Positions 5,401-7,478 of a stretch of DNA of 7,478 bases are shown here, piece by piece. Source of the DNA: CALGLS01 sp047626155 (GTDB taxonomy: Bacteria > Bacteroidota > Bacteroidia > Chitinophagales > Saprospiraceae); the NCBI GenBank assembly GCA_047626155.1, contig JBLHRR010000207.1:1-7478 (forward strand). Reading direction: 5' to 3'. A model generated the notes under the pieces. It was not told the origin of the DNA. It saw nothing but the letters and a program-made list of their open reading frames with translations, and searched no databases. The stretch's first letter is position 1. Each line of letters opens with the position of its first letter. The position numbers were made by a program, and so were the translations under genes.

Positions 5401-7478
5401 CGAGTAAAGTGAAGTTGGTAGACAAGGCATCAAAGCAGGATTCTATAACGACACAGAACGAGTCTACGGTGAAGACTGGCAACACGAGCTGCACCGAACC
5501 TGGTGAAGGACAAAGGAGACATTCATCAACTATTGGTAGCCCTGTCGCTTCAGCAGTACAACCATTCGCATCTGAAATGACAAGGGCATAGCCACCTGCC
5601 TCTAAACCAATTCTATCTTCAGGGTCATTCGTTCCTGGTAAATCTGCCCAGTCGAAGGTGTATGGAGCAGTACCGCCAGTAATCATTAAATCAATCGTTC
5701 CTAAAGTATCGCAAGTTTTGTTCATCAAGGATACGTTGATATTAAATGGCTCTGGAGCCAATACCTTAAAACAAGCCGAACCTGTAATACAATTGTTTTG
5801 GTCGGTTACCTGAATACAATAGTTACCTGGAGGTAGATTTCCATTTACATAAACATTACCATCAGCATCAACTATTTCAATGATTGGATCGCCCGAAAAG
5901 TCAGGGCCGGGACTAACGTTATAATCAACAAATCCGGTATTATTCCCAGCACAGTTAACAATACTATTACCAGTACCGTTTCCACCAAATTGAATGGTAG
6001 CTTCTTCTTCCTGATCTAAATCATTGGTGATCGCAAAATTCAATATTACTTCACAACCCGTCACCCCTAAGTCTGTTACCGTAACGCTGTATATTCCTGC
6101 TGCCAGGTCATTTCTAATCTGACCAATACCTCCATCGCTCCAAGCGAAACTGTAGTTTGCAGAACCTCCAGAAACCAGGATGGTAGCTGTACCATTATCG
6201 AAACCACAATCTGGTCGATTATCTATGACCGCACTGGCATCCAAGATATTCACCTCCTCTATTTCTACTTCTATAGTATTGGTACAACCCGTTGCCGGAT
6301 CAGTAATCGTTACAAAGCAAATACCTGCTGGTAAATTTTGTCCATTGAAACCAACAGACCCACTACACCATTCATAAATGAAGCTGACCGGTTCGAGTAC
6401 GCCTGTTCCATTTGCTTGTGCACAAGTTGCAGGGGTAGTACTCAAGATCGTAGCTTGTGGCCCATCAGCGTTACCAATAGAAAAGGAAACTTCCGTGGTA
6501 CACTGAGCATCATTTGCATCAGCGATCGTCACCATATAAACACCTGATGGAATATTCACTGCCTGATTGGTGGAACTAACATCCGGGAACCAGATATAAG
6601 TATAATCCAATAATTCATTTCCACTTAAATTAATAATTACAGAACCATTGTTAGAACCACAACTTGCCTCTACGGTTAATATATCTGTAACAACAGGTTC
6701 AACACATCCATTCGGTGGGTTACAATAGTCTAACACCATTATCGCATTGGAAACGGCAGTACAGCTATTTTGATCTGTGATGGTTAAGCTGTAGTTTCCA
6801 ACGAGTAAATCTGTCCGGTCGGCCATATTATCGGTACCTGGCAAATCTGACCAGTCATAAATATACCCCCCATTAGCTCCACTTACGTTAAGGGATATGC
6901 TTCCCCCAGCTGTACAGCTGTATGGAATAACATTGACATTCACATCTATTGGTTCTGGCTCGACAACTATGAAACAGGTAGAGCCTGCCAAACAATCATT
7001 TCCATCATATATCAGTATGCAATAATCGCCAGCACTAAGTGCTCCGTTATTTACTGTGCTTCCGTTTGCATCAACAAAAACAATCGTACGTGGGTCAACA
7101 AAGTTGCCTCCTTCAATGATGGCTGTTATGAGAACAGTACCATTATTATCTCCAGCGCAATTGATGGAAACTGTATCTTCAGCTATTGTGATAATAGCGC
7201 TGCTGTTTATGGATAAGCCATTGTCTAAAACAAAAGTTACTGTTGTTTCACAACCCGTAGCACCTAGGTCGGTTACGGTTACCGTATAAACACCCGCTTC
7301 CAGATTCTCTTCCGTTTGCATACTTCCACCATTGCTCCAAGCATATTGGTAATTGGCAGATCCGCCAGTTACGTCTATAGCTACCGAACCATTACTTGCT
7401 CCGCAATCTGGAGTCGTATTTATTACCGCATTTACTTCAAGTAAATTAATAGAACCAATTTCCACTTCCAATATATTA
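2498..7478 (-). CDS. Giant multidomain T9SS surface protein (adhesin-like), SprB-type repeats plus CHU_C sorting domain; 5' partial
   Basis: The frame is open to the right edge. The codon at 7471 is TTG, an internal Leu: upstream codons give Asn-Ile, and NILEVEI matches the internal NTIEVEI, so the true start lies outside. Numbering that codon as 1, 1,657 residues are visible. Residues 1-653 are eight SprB/PKD-like units (C...NGS, then Y-x-W, then AG-Y-x-V-T-V-T-D). An Ig-like linker spans 655-755. Three copies of a novel-looking repeat lie at 757-934, 940-1112 and 1118-1291. Two six-cysteine repeats occupy 1298-1384 and 1388-1474. A Big_9/cadherin-like domain (AVDDDTT..., NDTLNGTLSG) lies at 1478-1568. 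The CHU_C/type B sorting domain is 1573-1657 (GFSPNEDGVNDGF, VYNRWGNEVY, LPDGTYFYYI, SGYVQLHR). The protein should be exported by the T9SS and held on or released from the cell surface; adhesion or gliding is inferred from SprB-like architecture. It is acidic and Cys-rich, and Lys/Arg are almost absent outside the sorting domain. Confidence 0.92.
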   Translation of the reverse strand, partial: NILEVEIGSINLLEVNAVINTTPDCGASNGSVAIDVTGGSANYQYAWSNGGSMQTEENLEAGVYTVTVTDLGATGCETTVTFVLDNGLSINSSAIITIAEDTVSINCAGDNNGTVLITAIIEGGNFVDPRTIVFVDANGSTVNNGALSAGDYCILIYDGNDCLAGSTCFIVVEPEPIDVNVNVIPYSCTAGGSISLNVSGANGGYIYDWSDLPGTDNMADRTDLLVGNYSLTITDQNSCTAVSNAIMVLDYCNPPNGCVEPVVTDILTVEASCGSNNGSVIINLSGNELLDYTYIWFPDVSSTNQAVNIPSGVYMVTIADANDAQCTTEVSFSIGNADGPQATILSTTPATCAQANGTGVLEPVSFIYEWCSGSVGFNGQNLPAGICFVTITDPATGCTNTIEVEIEEVNILDASAVIDNRPDCGFDNGTATILVSGGSANYSFAWSDGGIGQIRNDLAAGIYSVTVTDLGVTGCEVILNFAITNDLDQEEEATIQFGGNGTGNSIVNCAGNNTGFVDYNVSPGPDFSGDPIIEIVDADGNVYVNGNLPPGNYCIQVTDQNNCITGSACFKVLAPEPFNINVSLMNKTCDTLGTIDLMITGGTAPYTFDWADLPGTNDPEDRIGLEAGGYALVISDANGCTAEATGLPIVDECLLCPSPGSVQLVLPVFTVDSFCVVIESCFDALSTNFTLLGGGLAGSSPNGFWSLDPAGCLFYSSTGNIGQNLDTLYVLANDNGLIDTTCIFVTVTPPCFGLTGLDSVSTSTFDCDLGSSFCLPVSITDIGMYSFMDNGIPYAGGFQGCDFQMISTYSLQSLTNQFPSGPYALDSWIVNGTMFNLASFADLAQLVAQMNIWDPAGGWFLNVDGNVQGGFSANTYGFLDITHIPTNISFTNTFALGTVNIPVGTLMAVDTGYHEIVMIEISTGCTDTIFVEVICNQCPEIYSGPSIIETEICDEFTHVCTDIPMGNLDNYLITDNGDLYTEGFQGCDLDTLSFYPGVAFSNGSYTLDSWMVNGLIFSLPLFDNLQQLVDSMNVWDPAGNWVLDNGTFIFGGDFNNMYGEIVISQLGGPVGVYDINISEIPNGNSIGLAPGIHEVVFTDTFSGCIDTVNIEIACVACNEYSGPGLLFTFNCDEDGQICLDIPVSNVNNYVFTDNGLPYGGTLLGCNFDTLYSYQTTDFNTFGTYTVQSWMVNGVPNFLGFFSSLDQLVFWMNNVDPGGNWEVTNGIFITGGASGNVYGDMEVTQLGTPLPIVFVQLQLVPSGVGLSLSIGSHELIVSDTIVGCLDTINVVVQCLTEGLPDTIYLDVLNGFTDTFCIDIAYLSGNLDTIYNFCADTNFYEVNADIFLLDSLACFEFTGLEIGQDTACYAFCDDLGNCDTLYVIIDVVPPTIDTIPLTVILTDTDTICLDVSEIPGEFYTINNLCPGESGDFVLFSTQSDTICILYTGVDLGVDTACYEICDEFGYCDTTILIVETTLDPDGIGPIAVDDDTTGLINTATIIDVVGNDTLNGTLSGVTILIDPIYGIAVVNPDLTISYIPNAEFCGALDSFTYVLLTSSGTGTATVFIDVYCDELTIYSGFSPNEDGVNDGFTILGINNFPNNEVRVYNRWGNEVYLKKGYRNDDPWAGTWKGKDLPDGTYFYYIEDGEGRQYSGYVQLHR
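2501..2755 (-). other. CHU_C / T9SS type B C-terminal sorting domain
   Basis: Residues 1573-1657 contain GFSPNEDGVNDGF, FPNNEVRVYNRWGNEVY, WAGTWKGKDLPDGTYFYY and the end SGYVQLHR, matching the gliding-motility-associated C-terminal domain that directs cargo to the T9SS. It carries nine Lys/Arg in its last 56 residues, against seven in the 1,601 residues before them. Confidence 0.92.
2768..3040 (-). other. Big_9/cadherin-like domain of the giant surface protein
   Basis: Residues 1478-1568 show the usual order: PIAVDDDTT, IDVVGNDTLNG, YGIAVVN, ISYIPNAEFCGALDSFTY, then a closing beta strand ending in C. In this family the acidic AVDDD/NDT residues often bind calcium. Confidence 0.7.
3050..3580 (-). 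repeat. Two tandem ~88-residue six-cysteine, Asp/Thr-rich repeats
   Basis: Residues 1298-1384 and 1388-1474 align with C-x16-C-x(17 or 19)-C-x13-C-x3-C-x5-C (Cys 1313/1330/1350/1364/1368/1374 and 1404/1421/1439/1453/1457/1463). Shared words are DT-x-C-[IL]-D, TI-x-N, and DTACY-x-x-CD-x-x-G-x-CDT. Such Asp/Thr-rich modules are common just before the C-terminal part of large Saprospiraceae surface proteins, from memory; a stalk role is likely. Confidence 0.75.
3599..5203 (-). repeat. Three tandem ~180-residue cysteine-patterned repeats, family not recognised
   Basis: Copies at residues 757-934 (4670-5203), 940-1112 (4136-4654) and 1118-1291 (3599-4120). All have the spacing C-x6-C-x26-C-x(116-123)-C-x9-C, with Cys at 765/772/799/923/933, 951/958/985/1102/1112 and 1129/1136/1163/1281/1291. 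Shared signatures in order: a DNG-x-x-Y segment, GC[DN], SW[IM]VNG (825, 1007, 1186), a QLV-x-x-MN helix-like stretch, DP[AG]G[GN]W, N-x-YG, H-E, and GC-x-DT near the end. Copies 1 and 2 are followed by a CxxC-type linker (CNQC, CVAC) and copies 2 and 3 begin with YSGP. Confidence 0.85.
5207..5509 (-). other. Ig-like linker domain of the giant surface protein
   Basis: Residues 655-755 (FTVDSFCVVIESCFDA..., GFWSLDPAGCLFY, DTLYVLANDNGLIDTTCIFVTVTPPC) separate the SprB-like units from the tandem repeats. The ending DTTC-IFVTVTPPC is typical of Ig-like beta-sandwich domains in large Bacteroidota surface proteins. I cannot name the family more closely. Confidence 0.45.
5513..7478 (-). repeat. Eight SprB/PKD-like units in a higher-order repeat of about 1.2 kb
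   Basis: Units start near residues 8, 98, 175, 262, 337, 407, 490 and 576. Units 1-3 match units 6-8 in order: PDCG...GGSANY at 21 and 420, the NCAG unit at 104 and 506, the DW-x-DLPGT unit at 206 and 607. The offsets are 399-402 residues (about 1.2 kb). Block 1 (6254-7450) has five units; block 2 (5513-6253) stops after three. The residues at the right edge (NILEVEI) match the end of unit 5, so another block probably precedes the window. Confidence 0.75.

Noticed and set aside
2880..7289. Plus-strand open frames of 60-92 residues antisense to the giant gene
   Set aside because: They are shadows of a low-stop coding frame; they overlap one another and have no domains or credible start context.
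7469..7471. Apparent start codon of the giant surface protein
   Set aside because: The codon is TTG inside a repeat unit; the codons before it stay open and match the internal repeat (N-x-x-EVEI), so the gene runs past the right edge.
1..7478. CRISPR array, tRNA, rRNA, insertion sequence or riboswitch
   Set aside because: No short regularly spaced repeats, cloverleaf, transposase frame, terminal inverted repeats of an element, or known aptamer core was seen.

Overview
The window looks like chromosomal DNA of a Bacteroidota bacterium, most probably of the Saprospiraceae type. This rests on three things: a type IX secretion system (T9SS) C-terminal sorting domain of the CHU_C / 'type B' kind, a PorP/SprF-family outer-membrane protein, and a T9SS-style secreted-protease remnant with a GEVED domain and an LPVEL...NYYR domain. 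The lineage is inferred from protein style, not from a marker gene. All recognisable genes lie on the minus strand, so transcription runs from the right edge to the left.

Right to left: (1) 7478-2498 is the C-terminal 1,659 codons of a giant cell-surface protein whose start lies beyond the right edge. It has eight SprB/PKD-like units arranged as a higher-order repeat of about 1.2 kb, then an Ig-like linker, three tandem cysteine-patterned repeats of about 180 residues that I cannot assign to a family, two shorter six-cysteine repeats, a cadherin/Big_9-like domain, and the CHU_C sorting domain. Nearly 1,000 consecutive residues contain no lysine or arginine. (2) 2497-2129 is a 369-bp gap with a hairpin just after the adhesin stop and another just before the next gene. 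(3) 2128-1115 encodes a PorP/SprF protein. (4) 1114-849 is non-coding as far as I can see. (5) About 848-1 is a decayed gene for a secreted M43/pappalysin-like metalloprotease. It has lost its catalytic domain by an apparent internal deletion, is cut by an in-frame TAG, is frameshifted near its 3' end, and lacks a usable start.

How the parts fit: large CHU_C adhesins are T9SS cargo, and in Flavobacterium johnsoniae the SprF (PorP-like) protein encoded downstream of sprB is needed to export SprB. The adhesin plus PorP/SprF pair here has the same order and probably the same relation, although the gap is wide. The protease remnant is probably unrelated debris of another T9SS substrate. The strongest candidates for something undescribed are the three-copy cysteine repeat and the basic-residue desert of the adhesin.
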